A stretch of 36,890 nucleotides of DNA from Alistipes sp. GTDB taxonomy: Bacteria; Bacteroidota; Bacteroidia; Bacteroidales; Rikenellaceae. This document shows, piece after piece, positions 15,066 through 24,016 of the stretch. The notes beneath the pieces were generated by a model, which was not told where the DNA came from, did no database searches, and saw nothing but the letters and a program-made list of their open reading frames with translations. The stretch is taken from the NCBI GenBank assembly GCA_017501625.1, contig JAFVWO010000045.1, forward strand, positions 1 to 36,890, read 5' to 3'. The translations under genes were made by a program, and so were the position numbers. Within the stretch, counting starts at the first letter, position 1. Each line of letters opens with the position of its first letter.

Positions 15066-17285
15066 ATGATTGATAACGTGTTAGATAGATATAGAGAGTT
15101 TAGAGGTGTCGTTGCCGCACAGTTCTCCGAGAAGACGGCAAAGATGGTCGATGATGCGTTGTGTTTTGCCCGAGAGCACCTGCAGGAGCATGTGCGCTAC
15201 GACAACACTCCGATGCTCGACCATGGTGTGGCTGTGGCACGCATCGTTGTTGAGGAGGTGGGCCTTGGTCGTAACTCCACGATTGCGGCCATCGTTCACG
15301 ATGTCGTGCGTATCGCCATGCAGCAACGGAGTGATAATCTCGAAGCCCTCACCGCGCACATACGCAATGCCTATGGCGAGGAGGTTCTCGGCATTGTGCT
15401 GGCGTTGTGCAAGATTTCGGACATAAGACTCAAAGTGTCTAAAGAGCAGGCTTCGGACTTTCGCGATATGATAGTGTCGTACTCCGAGGACCCGCGCGTG
15501 ATACTCATCAAACTTGCAGACCGTCTTGAGGTTATGCGCTCGCTCGACATCTTTCCCGAGAAGAAACGACGTACCAAGAGCTGGGAGAGCCTCAATCTAT
15601 ATGCTCAGATAGCCCATAAACTCGGCCTGTACAACATAAAGAGCGAGTTGGAGGACTTGTCGTTGAAGTACCTTGAGCCCGAGGAGTATCGCCATATTGT
15701 CGAGGAGCTCAAGGAGAGCGAGGCGGAGCGTATGGCCTTCATCGAGCGTTTCTTGGAGCCCGTGCGCGAACTCTTGGATAAGGATGGTATTAAGTACCAT
15801 ATAAAGAGCCGCACGAAGTCCGTCTTCTCCATCTTCCAGAAGATGCGCAAGCAGAAGGTAGGCTTCAAGGGAGTATACGACATCTTCGCCCTGCGCATCA
15901 TCATCGACTGCCCGCGCGAGATGGAGAAGCGCCTCTGCTGGACGGTATTCTCACATGTCACAGATCTCTATACGCCCAACCCCGACCGTATGCGCGACTG
16001 GATATCTATTCCTAAGTCCAACGGCTACGAGTCGTTGCACACGACGGTGGTTACGCGCGATGGCCGATGGGTGGAGGTGCAGATACGCACCGAGCGTATG
16101 GACGAGGTCGCCGAGCGCGGTATCGCAGCACACTGGCGCTATAAGGGCGTTAAGCAGGGAGGCATGGGTGCTGAGGAGTGGCTGGGACGCCTACGAGAAC
16201 TTTTGGAGGATACCACGTCGGAGTCTATCGCTCGCCGTTTCGAGTCAAAGCCCGCCACGGGTGAGATATTCGTCTTCACACCCTCGGGTGACATACGTAA
16301 GCTCCCCGAGGGCGCTACGGTGTTGGACTTCGCCTTCGACATACACACCTCGTTGGGGTCGATATGCGTTGGTGGTAAGGTGGGCAACCGCGTTGTTCCC
16401 ATCAAGGAGCAGCTTAAGAATGGCGACATCTGCGAGGTGCTCACACGCAAGGATCAGACCCCCAAGGCCGACTGGCTGACGATATGCGTAACGCAGAAGG
16501 CACGCTCGCGCATACGTGCCTACTTGCGCGAGGAGCGTATGAAGAATGCTCGCCTCGGCCGTGAGGAGTTGGAGCGTAAGCTGAAGAATTGGAAGATGGA
16601 TGTCGCTATAGATGAGGCTGTTGCCTACCTGTGTAAACACTTCAAGATACGTAGTGGCAACGAACTATATGTCCATATTGCTGACCAGAAGGTCGATATG
16701 TTCGACATCAAGGATATACTTCAACATTGGCTCTCGGGCAAGGCCGACGAGGAGCGCCGTCAGGCCGCTGCGGAGGTGGAGGAGCGTAAGCTGAAGCTTC
16801 GTGAGGAGCGTGAGGAGCAGGCTCCACAAAACACTGATGCCCTTGTTATCGATGAGAAGATAAACAACATAGAGTATAAGCTTGGGCGTTGCTGTAACCC
16901 CATTAAGGGTGACGATATATTCGGATTTGTCACCATAAGCTCGGGTATTACCATCCATCGTACCGACTGCCCTAATGCTCGCCGCATGCGCGAGCGCTAT
17001 CCCTATCGCGTTATGGAGGCGCGCTGGAGGGAGGGGGCCTCGGGAGCCTTCCGCATCACCGTGGCCATCACCTCGGCCGACATCCCGGGCTTGGCAACAA
17101 CCATCATGGATGTGGCGAGCAAGGAGTTGAAACTCTCTGTTCGAGGTATCAACTACACGCCCAAGGGTGATGGCACAGCTACGGCACAGCTCACCGTCGA
17201 GGTGCCCAGCAGTGGCGTTACGGATATGTTACTCCACTCGCTGCGCCGTATCAAGGGTGTAAAGAATGTCTATAGATTAAACTAA
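15066..17285 (+). CDS. RelA/SpoT-family (p)ppGpp synthetase with degenerate hydrolase motif
   Basis: At 739 residues it has the long RSH layout: HD hydrolase-like domain (about 30-200), synthetase (about 230-370), TGS (about 400-460) and a C-terminal ACT domain. Synthetase motifs look intact: FSIFQKM, YDIFALRIII, RMRDWISIPKSNGYESLHTT and VEVQIRTERMDEVAERGIAAHW. In the HD region His53, His78 and Asp79 remain, but the residues at the Glu-Asp dyad position are Arg82-Ile83, and the conserved Asn after LADRL is Val156. Hydrolysis is therefore doubtful and it may be synthesis-biased. ATG 15066 follows the methyltransferase stop by 4 bases; a GTG at 15051 is the alternative. Confidence 0.9.
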   Translation: MIDNVLDRYREFRGVVAAQFSEKTAKMVDDALCFAREHLQEHVRYDNTPMLDHGVAVARIVVEEVGLGRNSTIAAIVHDVVRIAMQQRSDNLEALTAHIRNAYGEEVLGIVLALCKISDIRLKVSKEQASDFRDMIVSYSEDPRVILIKLADRLEVMRSLDIFPEKKRRTKSWESLNLYAQIAHKLGLYNIKSELEDLSLKYLEPEEYRHIVEELKESEAERMAFIERFLEPVRELLDKDGIKYHIKSRTKSVFSIFQKMRKQKVGFKGVYDIFALRIIIDCPREMEKRLCWTVFSHVTDLYTPNPDRMRDWISIPKSNGYESLHTTVVTRDGRWVEVQIRTERMDEVAERGIAAHWRYKGVKQGGMGAEEWLGRLRELLEDTTSESIARRFESKPATGEIFVFTPSGDIRKLPEGATVLDFAFDIHTSLGSICVGGKVGNRVVPIKEQLKNGDICEVLTRKDQTPKADWLTICVTQKARSRIRAYLREERMKNARLGREELERKLKNWKMDVAIDEAVAYLCKHFKIRSGNELYVHIADQKVDMFDIKDILQHWLSGKADEERRQAAAEVEERKLKLREEREEQAPQNTDALVIDEKINNIEYKLGRCCNPIKGDDIFGFVTISSGITIHRTDCPNARRMRERYPYRVMEARWREGASGAFRITVAITSADIPGLATTIMDVASKELKLSVRGINYTPKGDGTATAQLTVEVPSSGVTDMLLHSLRRIKGVKNVYRLN

Positions 17286-17314
17286 CGATAAAGAGACTAA
17301 AACCCCAAACCATT

Positions 17315-17656
17315 ATGAACTTCGAAAATATACGTACCCCGTGGAGCGATACGCTCAAGACATGTGCTATCACGGTCTGTGACCTTGATGGCGTGGTGTT
17401 ATATCAGAATAAACGCTCGGTGGAGGTCAATGGCGACGTGCGTGGTAAGTCTATGATACCCTGCCACTCACAGCGCTCGCGCGAGATTATCGCCCGCCTT
17501 ATGAACGAGGGTGCGAACAACGCCTATACTATCTCTAAGCGTGGCCTTAAGAAGCTTATATACCAGACACCGTGGTACGAAGGCGACGAGGTTGCAGGCC
17601 TCGTTGAGTTCTCGTTGGAGATACCCGAGGATATGCCTCACTACGTGAGGGAATAA
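17315..17656 (+). CDS. Small PAS-like sensor protein
   Basis: 113 residues, soluble. The start TWSD-like region leads to TVCDLDGVVLYQNKRSVEVNG, then RGKSMIPCHSQRSREIIARLM, and TISKRGLKKLIYQTPWYEGDEVAGLVEFSLEI. This order is that of a compact PAS fold: a first strand with an internal DLDG turn, a helix with a Cys-His, and a final beta hairpin carrying Glu residues. No output domain is attached. It follows the relA-like gene by 29 bases in the same direction and may be cotranscribed, so a stress-sensing role is suggested by position only. It is convergent with the SDR gene. Confidence 0.55.
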   Translation: MNFENIRTPWSDTLKTCAITVCDLDGVVLYQNKRSVEVNGDVRGKSMIPCHSQRSREIIARLMNEGANNAYTISKRGLKKLIYQTPWYEGDEVAGLVEFSLEIPEDMPHYVRE

Positions 17657-17661
17657 CGAGC

Positions 17662-18423
17662 CTAATTCTTGACTATCGTAATACGCTCCCACAACCAACG
17701 CGGTATGAGGCGCCATAGGGCTACGATACATCTAAAGCGCCAGTCGAAGATGACGATGCGCTTTCGTCGCTCTATGCCACGAATGATGTGGTGTGCCGCC
17801 TCGGCTTTGGTCATAAGCATAGGGTAGTGTTTGGCGGGGTTGAGGAGCTCTGTGGCCACAAATCCCGGGCGTATGTCGGTGAATGTTGCCGGTATGCGTT
17901 GCATCCTCACATGTTGTGCGAGGGCGACGATATAGGCACTCTGCATGCTCTTCGATGCGGAGTATGCCGGTGCTTGTCCCATGCCCATTGTCCCGGCTAC
18001 GGAGGTGATGACAGCGATATGTGCCTTGTGCCCTTTGTTGTATTCTGTCGTGCGCTTAACGTAGTTTATGAAATGGTCTACTATGCGCACCATACCCCCG
18101 CAGTTGGTGTTCACGGTGTTTATCTCGCGCTCCTCTTCGAGCTCGGGATTCTGCTTTCCCACGCCCGAGGCGAAGAGCAATACGTCGGGAGCACCCACCT
18201 CGTCCAGAAGGTTGTCCAAGGCCTCCGTGGCAGAAGGGTCGGTGACATCCATCTGCGCTATGGATATGCGCTCATGGCCATAACGCTCTTGCAGTTCCCT
18301 AAGGAGCTCTATGCGCCTACCGGCTAAGCCGAGGCGCACGCCCTGAGCTGCAAGTTGTTCTGCCACTTCGCGCCCGATGCCCGATGTAGCACCGATAATA
18401 ACCATACGTTCAACTCTCTTCAT
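17662..18423 (-). CDS. Short-chain dehydrogenase/reductase (SDR) family oxidoreductase
   Basis: 253 residues, a classical SDR length. The Rossmann start IGATSGIGREVAEQLA gives the TGxxxGxG nucleotide motif. DVTD is the adenine-ring pocket, FASGVGKQN takes the NNAG position, SVAGTMGMGQAPAYSASKS holds the catalytic Ser, Tyr and Lys, and DIRPGFVATEL follows. A Trp/Arg-rich C-terminal helix (WRLIPRWLWERI) might sit on the membrane. The substrate is unknown. It reads leftward, convergent with the PAS-like gene and only 5 bases from it. A long hairpin lies between it and the upstream ompH gene. Confidence 0.9.
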   Translation of the reverse strand: MKRVERMVIIGATSGIGREVAEQLAAQGVRLGLAGRRIELLRELQERYGHERISIAQMDVTDPSATEALDNLLDEVGAPDVLLFASGVGKQNPELEEEREINTVNTNCGGMVRIVDHFINYVKRTTEYNKGHKAHIAVITSVAGTMGMGQAPAYSASKSMQSAYIVALAQHVRMQRIPATFTDIRPGFVATELLNPAKHYPMLMTKAEAAHHIIRGIERRKRIVIFDWRFRCIVALWRLIPRWLWERITIVKN

Positions 18424-18445
18424 AACATTAAGCTATTTTTTGAAT

Positions 18446-18494
18446 CATAGCACAAGAGGATGACTAAAAAAATTAGCCATCCTCTTGTGCTATG
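18446..18494 (-). terminator. Long hairpin between ompH and the SDR gene
   Basis: A 22-base arm at 18446-18467 pairs with 18473-18494 with one non-Watson-Crick pair (a G-U wobble on the minus strand) around a 5-base loop. On the plus strand the loop is all A; on the minus strand RNA it is all U. There is no U-run after the stem on either strand, so it is not a standard terminator. TTGAAT occurs on both sides as a direct repeat (18440-18445 and 18495-18500). It may end the uppS-bamA-ompH transcript or be a remnant of a tiny mobile palindrome. Confidence 0.55.
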
Positions 18495-18504
18495 TTGAAT
18501 CTAT

Positions 18505-19035
18505 TTACTCCACAATGCCGAGTTCTGCCTTAACTGCGGCAGTGATGTCGGTGAGAGCCGTAGCATCGTAGTAGGCAAGACCGGCAGCGGCAGGCTGGTC
18601 TGACGTAGTGCTGAAAATGGCAAGGTAGCCACCCTCCGAGGCAACCTTCTTAACAGCCTCGTTAGCCTTGTCGTAGATGGGGTTCATGACATCGGCCTCC
18701 TTCTTCTGCATATCCTGCTGTGCAATCTGCTGGAAGTCGGTGAAACGCTGCTGGAGCTGCTGAAGCTCAGCCTCTTTAAGCTGGCGTACAGCATCCGTAT
18801 ATGTGCCTACGTTCTTCTCATATTCGGTATACTTCGTGTTAAACTCAACCTGAATCTGCTCAAGTTGGTCCTGAAGGTCTTTGCCGTAAGCCTCAAGGTT
18901 TGTTTGTGCCTCCTTAAACTCGGGCATGTTGGTAACGATGGCAGCAAGGTCTACGCGGCCAAACTTCTGTGCGAATACCGTCGTCGTGCTAAGCATGAGA
19001 ACAACGGCAAGGGTCAGTTTCAAAAAATTCTTCAT
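18505..19035 (-). CDS. OmpH/Skp-family periplasmic chaperone, second copy
   Basis: 176 residues with a signal peptide ending at TTVFAQ (about residue 23). The mature protein is a long coiled coil (approximately 45-130, rich in Gln, Glu and Lys) followed by VMNPIYDKANEAVKKVASEGGYLAIFST, the family's head-domain strand. Skp-like proteins hold unfolded outer-membrane proteins in the periplasm on their way to the BAM complex. It begins 28 bases after the upstream ompH gene and shares its transcript. The pair lies just downstream of bamA, the usual arrangement in this phylum. Confidence 0.9.
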   Translation of the reverse strand: MKNFLKLTLAVVLMLSTTTVFAQKFGRVDLAAIVTNMPEFKEAQTNLEAYGKDLQDQLEQIQVEFNTKYTEYEKNVGTYTDAVRQLKEAELQQLQQRFTDFQQIAQQDMQKKEADVMNPIYDKANEAVKKVASEGGYLAIFSTTSDQPAAAGLAYYDATALTDITAAVKAELGIVE

Positions 19036-19063
19036 TGATACTCTTATATTAGTGTTATTATAT

Positions 19064-19570
19064 CTATTTCAGTGTCTCGATGATGCGCTCCGTGAAGTTA
19101 ACCTTCTCCGAGTAGTATAGCACCGTGGGGTTTGCCGAGATGTCGATGACAAGGTCGTAGCCATACTGCTTCGAGAAGCCCTCAATGGCATCGAACACCC
19201 TCTTTTGTATCGGCTGGATAAGCTCTATACGCCTCTTCATAAGTGCACCATCGGTACCAAACAACGACTCCTGAAATTTCGTGGCCTCGGCCTCCTTTTG
19301 AAGGATTGTCTGCTCCTGCTGCTGGCGTAGGGCGCTTGAGAGCGCGGCACGCTGCATCATGTAGTTGTTGTATAGTGTCTCCACCTCCTCGAACTTGGCA
19401 TCCACCTGCTTCTGGTATTCGGCCGAGAGTGCCTCTATCTGCTCCAAGGCGTTATTATAGGCGTCGATAGATTTGAACACCTTTTCGCTATCCACAACCA
19501 TATAGTTTTGTGCCGTGGCCATACCCGCAGTCATAACCATCGCGACGATTGCTAAAATTGCTCTTTTCAT
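19064..19570 (-). CDS. OmpH/Skp-family periplasmic chaperone, first copy
   Basis: 168 residues with a signal peptide ending near MATAQ (about residue 21). Visible are VVDSEKVFKSIDAYNNALEQIEALSAEYQKQVD, a helical stretch rich in Gln and Ala, then IQPIQKRVFDAIEGFSKQYGYDLVID and ending RIIETLK. It is a paralogue of the following gene, with the same plan but different sequence. Two Skp copies behind bamA is common in Bacteroidetes. A TATATTTG in the gap upstream (19628-19635) may provide a second promoter for the chaperone pair. Confidence 0.9.
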   Translation of the reverse strand: MKRAILAIVAMVMTAGMATAQNYMVVDSEKVFKSIDAYNNALEQIEALSAEYQKQVDAKFEEVETLYNNYMMQRAALSSALRQQQEQTILQKEAEATKFQESLFGTDGALMKRRIELIQPIQKRVFDAIEGFSKQYGYDLVIDISANPTVLYYSEKVNFTERIIETLK

Positions 19571-19627
19571 ATTGCGTTTAGTATTAATGTTGTTTACCTC
19601 CTATTATTATATATAATGCCCACACCT

Positions 19628-19635
19628 CAAATATA
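19628..19635 (-). promoter_or_regulatory. Possible internal promoter (-7) for the ompH pair
   Basis: On the minus strand TATATTTG fits the TAnnTTTG consensus about 58 bases before the first ompH start codon, within the 97-base gap after bamA. The expected upstream TTG is not present, so support is from the -7 box only. Confidence 0.35.
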
Positions 19636-19667
19636 TTGCCATCGGATACGATTTTTGTCACTAAGGG

Positions 19668-22241
19668 TTAAAATTGCTGACCCATGACGAAGTGGAACTG
19701 CGAGCCGCTACGCTTTGTCGAGCCGTAGGGGGCATCGAAGCCGTAACCCCAATCTATACCGAGCATGCCGACAACGGGGAGGTAGAGGCGCACGCCGACA
19801 CCTGCCGAGCGCTTAATCTTAAACGGTGAAAACTCCTTCCATGAGTTGAAGCCGTTACCACCCTCAAGGAAGCCGAGCACATATATCGACGAGTTAGGTT
19901 TGAGGATGATAGGGTAGCGCAACTCCATTGTATATTTGTTATATGCCACAGAGTAGTAGTTCGAGGGGTCGAGGGCACCATCCTCATAACCGCGTAGGGC
20001 GATGATGTCGACACCATAGATGTTGTAACCCGTCATACCGTCGCCACCAATCTCGAAGCGCTCGAAGGGCGATACTTTATGCTTGTTGTAGTTACCCAAG
20101 TAACCCATCTCGGCACCGAGCATGAGGACGAGGTTTTGGTTGTTCGTAAGCGGGAAGTACCAACGGCCCTTCAGCAACCACTTGTGGAACTCTATCCAGC
20201 GATACATCTCCTGCTTGGCCTCCGTGGTGTTCTGGGCGCTGAGTGCAGCGTAATCCTTGCCATCCCATGCCGAGAAGGGGGGTGTTGCCTGCACCGAGAG
20301 CGTAAATTCCGAGCCCGAGCGTGAGAAGAAGGGGGCATCGACCGATGAGCGCTGCAATACGAGCTTCAACGATAGTGTGTTGGCGTTACCATCGCTTAGG
20401 ATGAACGACTGCCAGCCTCGCAGACCATAGCGCTGGTAGCCTAACTCGCCGTAGAACGTGAAGTAGGGATCGGGCCACTGTAGGCGCTTGCCGAGACCCA
20501 AGAATAGACCCATTGAACGATAGTACATCGAAGCATTTTGCCATACATAGTAGGCATCGTTCTGCTCCGAGATATATCCCGACAGGGTGAATGAGTTGGG
20601 GCGCTTGCCACCAAGCCACGGGTCGGTGAAGCTGAGCGACAATGCCTTGTAGTATGTACCATTTGTCTGTCCCGATATCGAGAGGCGCTGGTTCTGTCCT
20701 GAGGGGTAGGGGCGCCATGCACCCTTCTTGAAGAAGTTGCGCATCGAGAGGTTGTTGAGCGTAACACCTATCGAGCCTACGAATGTTCCCGAGCCCCAAC
20801 CGCCGGCGATGTTAAACTGGTCGGAGGCCTTCTCCTGCAATGGCCAGTTGATGTTAACAAGCTCGTCAGACACGGGTTGTATGTCGGGGACGATTGCCTG
20901 CTCGTCGAAGTGGCCCATGCTCATAAGTGTACGCATCGTCTGCATCAGCAGTGCTCGGTTGTAGAGGTCGCCCGGGCGCACGTACAACTCGCGACGTATC
21001 ACCTCATCGTCGACACGCATATTTCCCGATATGCCCACCTCGTTGATAGTAAACGGCTTACCCTCATATATGCGTATTTCGAGGTCGAGCGAGTCGGGGC
21101 CTACGACAATCTCGGCAGGCTCAATTTGCGACATGAGGTATCCGTTGTTGTTGTAGAGCGACGATATAGACATCTCCTCGGGATTCATCTCCTTGCCTAT
21201 ACCGAGTCTCTTGTGCATCGACTTCTTGTCGTACACGTCGCCCGACTGCACGCCAAACATCGACTCAAGTTGCTCGGTAGTATATACCGAGTTACCTACC
21301 CAGTTGATGTTGCGGATATAATATTTGTTACCCTCCGACAGGGTGATGTCGATGCCGAGAGTCTTGTCGTCGATGAAGTATACCGAGTCCTTGAGGATTG
21401 TGGCATTACGGTAGCCTCGCGAGTTGTAGAAGTCGAGAAGCAACTCCTTATCGTTCTCATACTCATCCTCCAGCAACTTCTGATTTTGGAAGAAGAGGAT
21501 GCTCTTCTGGTGAGTCTTCTTGAACGTGCGACGTAGGCGCTTGTCGTCGAAGGAGGTGTTGCCCTCGAAGTTGATAGCGCCGACCTTAACCTTCGGGCCA
21601 CGGTCGATGTCGAAGGTGACGTTCACGCACTGCTCATATACCGTGTCGTTGGTGATGATAACATCGACATCACACGTGCGATAACCCTTCTCCGAGAAGT
21701 GCTCCTTAATGAGTTTTACGTTTTTGTCGATGACATAGTCCGAGAGCTCGGTGTTACGGCGCAGCTTAAGAACCTCCTCCATCAAATCCTTCGACTTCGA
21801 TTTCGATACACCCTGAATGTCCCACTTGAGAATACGGGCACGCTCCTTAAGGAATACCTCCAAGTCGAGAGAGTCACCCTCGATGGTTGCGCCTATCTGT
21901 ATGTTCGAGAAGTATCGCGGAGCCCATAGGCGCTGCATGGCGTTGGATATAAACTTGCTCGGAAGATATATCGAGTCGCCCTCCTGCAATCCTGCCGATG
22001 ACTTTAGTATGTCGTGATTGAGGTACTTCACGCCGTGGAGGTTTATGTGGCGTATGTAGTATAGCTTGCCGTCGCCCTCGGTGAGAATGGGGGCGTTGCG
22101 GTCGAAGTCCACGCTGTCGGAAATCTCGTTATTCGTATCCTCGCCAATAGTATAACGCATCGATGCCACCTGAGCCTGAAGGGTTGAGGCGGCAACAAAC
22201 ATTGTAACAATGACAAGAAGCAGTATTTTCGTATATTTCAT
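19668..22241 (-). CDS. bamA: Outer-membrane protein assembly factor BamA
   Basis: 857 residues. The start is placed at ATG 22241, which gives a normal signal peptide (KYTKILLLVIVTMFVAAS, cleavage after TLQAQ). Five POTRA domains occupy about 55-475 (for example RHINLHGVKYLNHDIL, LEVFLKERARILKWDIQG and FTINEVGISGNMRVDDEVIRREL). The C-terminal half is a 16-stranded barrel with the L6 lid motif ALRGYED and a final Phe in FVMGQQF. BamA folds and inserts barrels. The gene begins 9 bases after the uppS stop and is followed by the two chaperone genes: an envelope-biogenesis operon. Confidence 0.96.
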   Translation of the reverse strand: MKYTKILLLVIVTMFVAASTLQAQVASMRYTIGEDTNNEISDSVDFDRNAPILTEGDGKLYYIRHINLHGVKYLNHDILKSSAGLQEGDSIYLPSKFISNAMQRLWAPRYFSNIQIGATIEGDSLDLEVFLKERARILKWDIQGVSKSKSKDLMEEVLKLRRNTELSDYVIDKNVKLIKEHFSEKGYRTCDVDVIITNDTVYEQCVNVTFDIDRGPKVKVGAINFEGNTSFDDKRLRRTFKKTHQKSILFFQNQKLLEDEYENDKELLLDFYNSRGYRNATILKDSVYFIDDKTLGIDITLSEGNKYYIRNINWVGNSVYTTEQLESMFGVQSGDVYDKKSMHKRLGIGKEMNPEEMSISSLYNNNGYLMSQIEPAEIVVGPDSLDLEIRIYEGKPFTINEVGISGNMRVDDEVIRRELYVRPGDLYNRALLMQTMRTLMSMGHFDEQAIVPDIQPVSDELVNINWPLQEKASDQFNIAGGWGSGTFVGSIGVTLNNLSMRNFFKKGAWRPYPSGQNQRLSISGQTNGTYYKALSLSFTDPWLGGKRPNSFTLSGYISEQNDAYYVWQNASMYYRSMGLFLGLGKRLQWPDPYFTFYGELGYQRYGLRGWQSFILSDGNANTLSLKLVLQRSSVDAPFFSRSGSEFTLSVQATPPFSAWDGKDYAALSAQNTTEAKQEMYRWIEFHKWLLKGRWYFPLTNNQNLVLMLGAEMGYLGNYNKHKVSPFERFEIGGDGMTGYNIYGVDIIALRGYEDGALDPSNYYSVAYNKYTMELRYPIILKPNSSIYVLGFLEGGNGFNSWKEFSPFKIKRSAGVGVRLYLPVVGMLGIDWGYGFDAPYGSTKRSGSQFHFVMGQQF

Positions 22242-22249
22242 CCTCTCTC

Positions 22250-22972
22250 TTAACAATCTTCAGTCACTAAGCCATAACGCCTCTCTCTTTGGGCATATAC
22301 CTCCATGGCTTTGTCAAACTCCGCCTCGTCGAAGTCGGGCCACAGCACCTCGGGAAAGTAAAGTTCGGCATACGACGACTGCCACAGAAGGAAGTTGCTC
22401 AGACGGCACTCGCCACTTGTGCGTATCACAAAATCGGGGTCGGGGATGCCGCGGCTCATAAGCTCCGAGGCATAGAGCTCCTCGTCGATGTCGTCAATCG
22501 TAATATCGCCCTTGGACACACGCTCGGCAAGTGCTTGTGTCGCTAAAATCATCTCACGACGTGCCGAGTAGTTGAACGCCAAGACTAACGTGAGCCTTGT
22601 AGCCTCGGCTGTCGTCTTCTCTATGTGGTCTATCATGTCGAGCACCTTAGCCGTAAAGCGTGTGCGCTCGCCCATTATTTTCACCCTCACACCTTGGCGT
22701 GCCAAGTCGTCGGCCTCGCCCATAACGGTGCGGCAGAAGAGCTCCATGATAGCCTCCACCTCTGCTGTGGGGCGCCCCCAGTTCTCCGTAGAGAAGGCGT
22801 ATAGCGTGAGCCACTCAACACCATTACGCACGGCAGCACGCACGGCAGCACGTACCGACTCCACGCCTGCAATATGTCCTTCGTAGCGCTCCTTGTTGCG
22901 CTGCTTGGCCCAACGGCCGTTGCCGTCCATGATGATGGCTACGTGTTTTGGTATGGCTCTATCTTGGCTCAT
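22250..22972 (-). CDS. uppS: Isoprenyl transferase (undecaprenyl diphosphate synthase)
   Basis: 240 residues. It condenses isopentenyl diphosphate onto a farnesyl primer to give the lipid carrier of cell-wall and polysaccharide synthesis. Motifs: HVAIIMDGNGRWAKQRN (catalytic Asp), RYEGHIAGVESVR, WLTLYAFSTENWGRP, FVIRTSGECRLSNFLLWQSS and AELYFPEVLWPDF. The start is ATG 22972; a possible TTG further upstream overlaps the promoter and is unlikely. The -7 box lies about 20 bases upstream. It leads the operon that also holds bamA, linking carrier-lipid and outer-membrane protein assembly. Confidence 0.97.
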   Translation of the reverse strand: MSQDRAIPKHVAIIMDGNGRWAKQRNKERYEGHIAGVESVRAAVRAAVRNGVEWLTLYAFSTENWGRPTAEVEAIMELFCRTVMGEADDLARQGVRVKIMGERTRFTAKVLDMIDHIEKTTAEATRLTLVLAFNYSARREMILATQALAERVSKGDITIDDIDEELYASELMSRGIPDPDFVIRTSGECRLSNFLLWQSSYAELYFPEVLWPDFDEAEFDKAMEVYAQRERRYGLVTEDC

Positions 22973-22990
22973 AATAGTCGTATTATCTTG

Positions 22991-22998
22991 CAAATGTA
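22991..22998 (-). promoter_or_regulatory. uppS-operon promoter -7 element
   Basis: On the minus strand TACATTTG matches TAnnTTTG, ending 19 bases before the uppS start codon. It gives a very short leader. A TTG at the standard upstream distance was not found. Confidence 0.5.
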
Positions 22999-23115
22999 GT
23001 AAATAAATTTACATTTCGCCCACTCTTTGTGGCAATTTTTCTCGCGTGTGCGTGTCGTGCGAGGTCAATGACTTGAGTTACAATGCCCTAACGCTACGCT
23101 CTAAATGTGTGATTG

Positions 23116-23979
23116 CTAACGCTTATCTATGCCCCACATCATCTTCTCTCTTAACGTGTCGTAGAACGTATTATTATGTGGTACGGCCAAAATAAGCTCA
23201 CGTGTAGCTCGTTGTAGCGTCACTTCGGCGCCATCTTTGAGCGAGAATGTGCGGTTGTCGGCCGAGAGGAATGCCTCGCCACTGCGGGTATGTACTCTCA
23301 GGCGCACACTACAATTGTCGGGGATGACCACGGGGCGCATTGTGAGGTTGTGTGGGGCTAATGGTGAGAGTATGAAGCAGCGACATAGGGGGTCTAACAC
23401 GGGGCCTCCGGCACTTAGCGAGTAGGCTGTTGAGCCCGTGGGTGTTGCAACAATCAGACCATCGCCATGGTACGTGGCCACGGGCTTGTCGTTTATGAGC
23501 GTGTCGACGGATATCATCGTTGCTCCGTGGCGGTGTATTGTCACCTCGTTGAGGGCGGTGAGAGGCGTGGGTATATCTCCCTCTACGGCAAGCATTGCGC
23601 GGTGCTCAAATTCAAGACTATGGTTTGCTATACGCTCAAAAAGAGTGGTTATACCCTTGCCATCGTCGGCCGTGAGGTAACCCAAGCGCCCGCAGTTGAT
23701 GCCAACGACAGGTGTGGTGCTATCGTCGAGGAGTGTCACGGCATCCAAGAGTGTGCCGTCGCCACCGTATGTTACAACGACATCATCACCGCAACCCGTT
23801 ATACGCTCCGAGAAGATGCGCTCCGAGGGAATATGTACATCGAGAAGGCTCTCTATTACAGCGGCAAAGTCCTCGTTTATAGTATAGTTTAGGCCTAAGC
23901 GCTCTATCTCGTGAAGCATCGTTTCGAGTTGCTCCTTGCGGTGATTAAGTTGCTTGCGCGAAAAAAGTATAATGTTCAT
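23116..23979 (-). CDS. nadK: NAD kinase
   Basis: 287 residues. It phosphorylates NAD to NADP using ATP. Seen are the catalytic [17 protein letters not shown] (GGDGT, with Asp), [53 protein letters not shown] and a C-terminal SVRLRVHT. The length is normal and no change is visible in the motifs. The ATG overlaps the -33 TTG of the divergent pdxJ promoter. Its own promoter (24017-24046) sits about 40 bases upstream. It appears monocistronic. Confidence 0.96.
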   Translation of the reverse strand: MNIILFSRKQLNHRKEQLETMLHEIERLGLNYTINEDFAAVIESLLDVHIPSERIFSERITGCGDDVVVTYGGDGTLLDAVTLLDDSTTPVVGINCGRLGYLTADDGKGITTLFERIANHSLEFEHRAMLAVEGDIPTPLTALNEVTIHRHGATMISVDTLINDKPVATYHGDGLIVATPTGSTAYSLSAGGPVLDPLCRCFILSPLAPHNLTMRPVVIPDNCSVRLRVHTRSGEAFLSADNRTFSLKDGAEVTLQRATRELILAVPHNNTFYDTLREKMMWGIDKR

Positions 23980-24010
23980 TGTGGCAGAATGAAAAAAAAT
24001 CGTAACTTTG
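23979..24010 (+). promoter_or_regulatory. pdxJ promoter
   Basis: TTG (23979-23981), 21 bases, TAACTTTG (24003-24010): a full Bacteroidetes match. Start of transcription is expected near 24016, giving a leader of about 60 bases. The TTG overlaps the nadK start codon. Confidence 0.75.
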
Positions 24011-24016
24011 CTACTA

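Noticed and set aside
22242..22256. Longer bamA start (TTG)
   Set aside because: It adds charged residues before a normal signal peptide; ATG 22241 is better.
22827..22850. Tandem 12-base repeat inside uppS
   Set aside because: It encodes two similar RAAV-like steps at a place where homologues have the same length, so it is not an insertion.
22973..22993. Longer uppS start (TTG)
   Set aside because: It overlaps the -7 promoter box, and ATG 22972 gives the usual length.
23041..23063. CTCGC/GCGAG inverted repeat downstream of nadK
   Set aside because: Five pairs with a large loop; the T-run is on the wrong side for a terminator of nadK.
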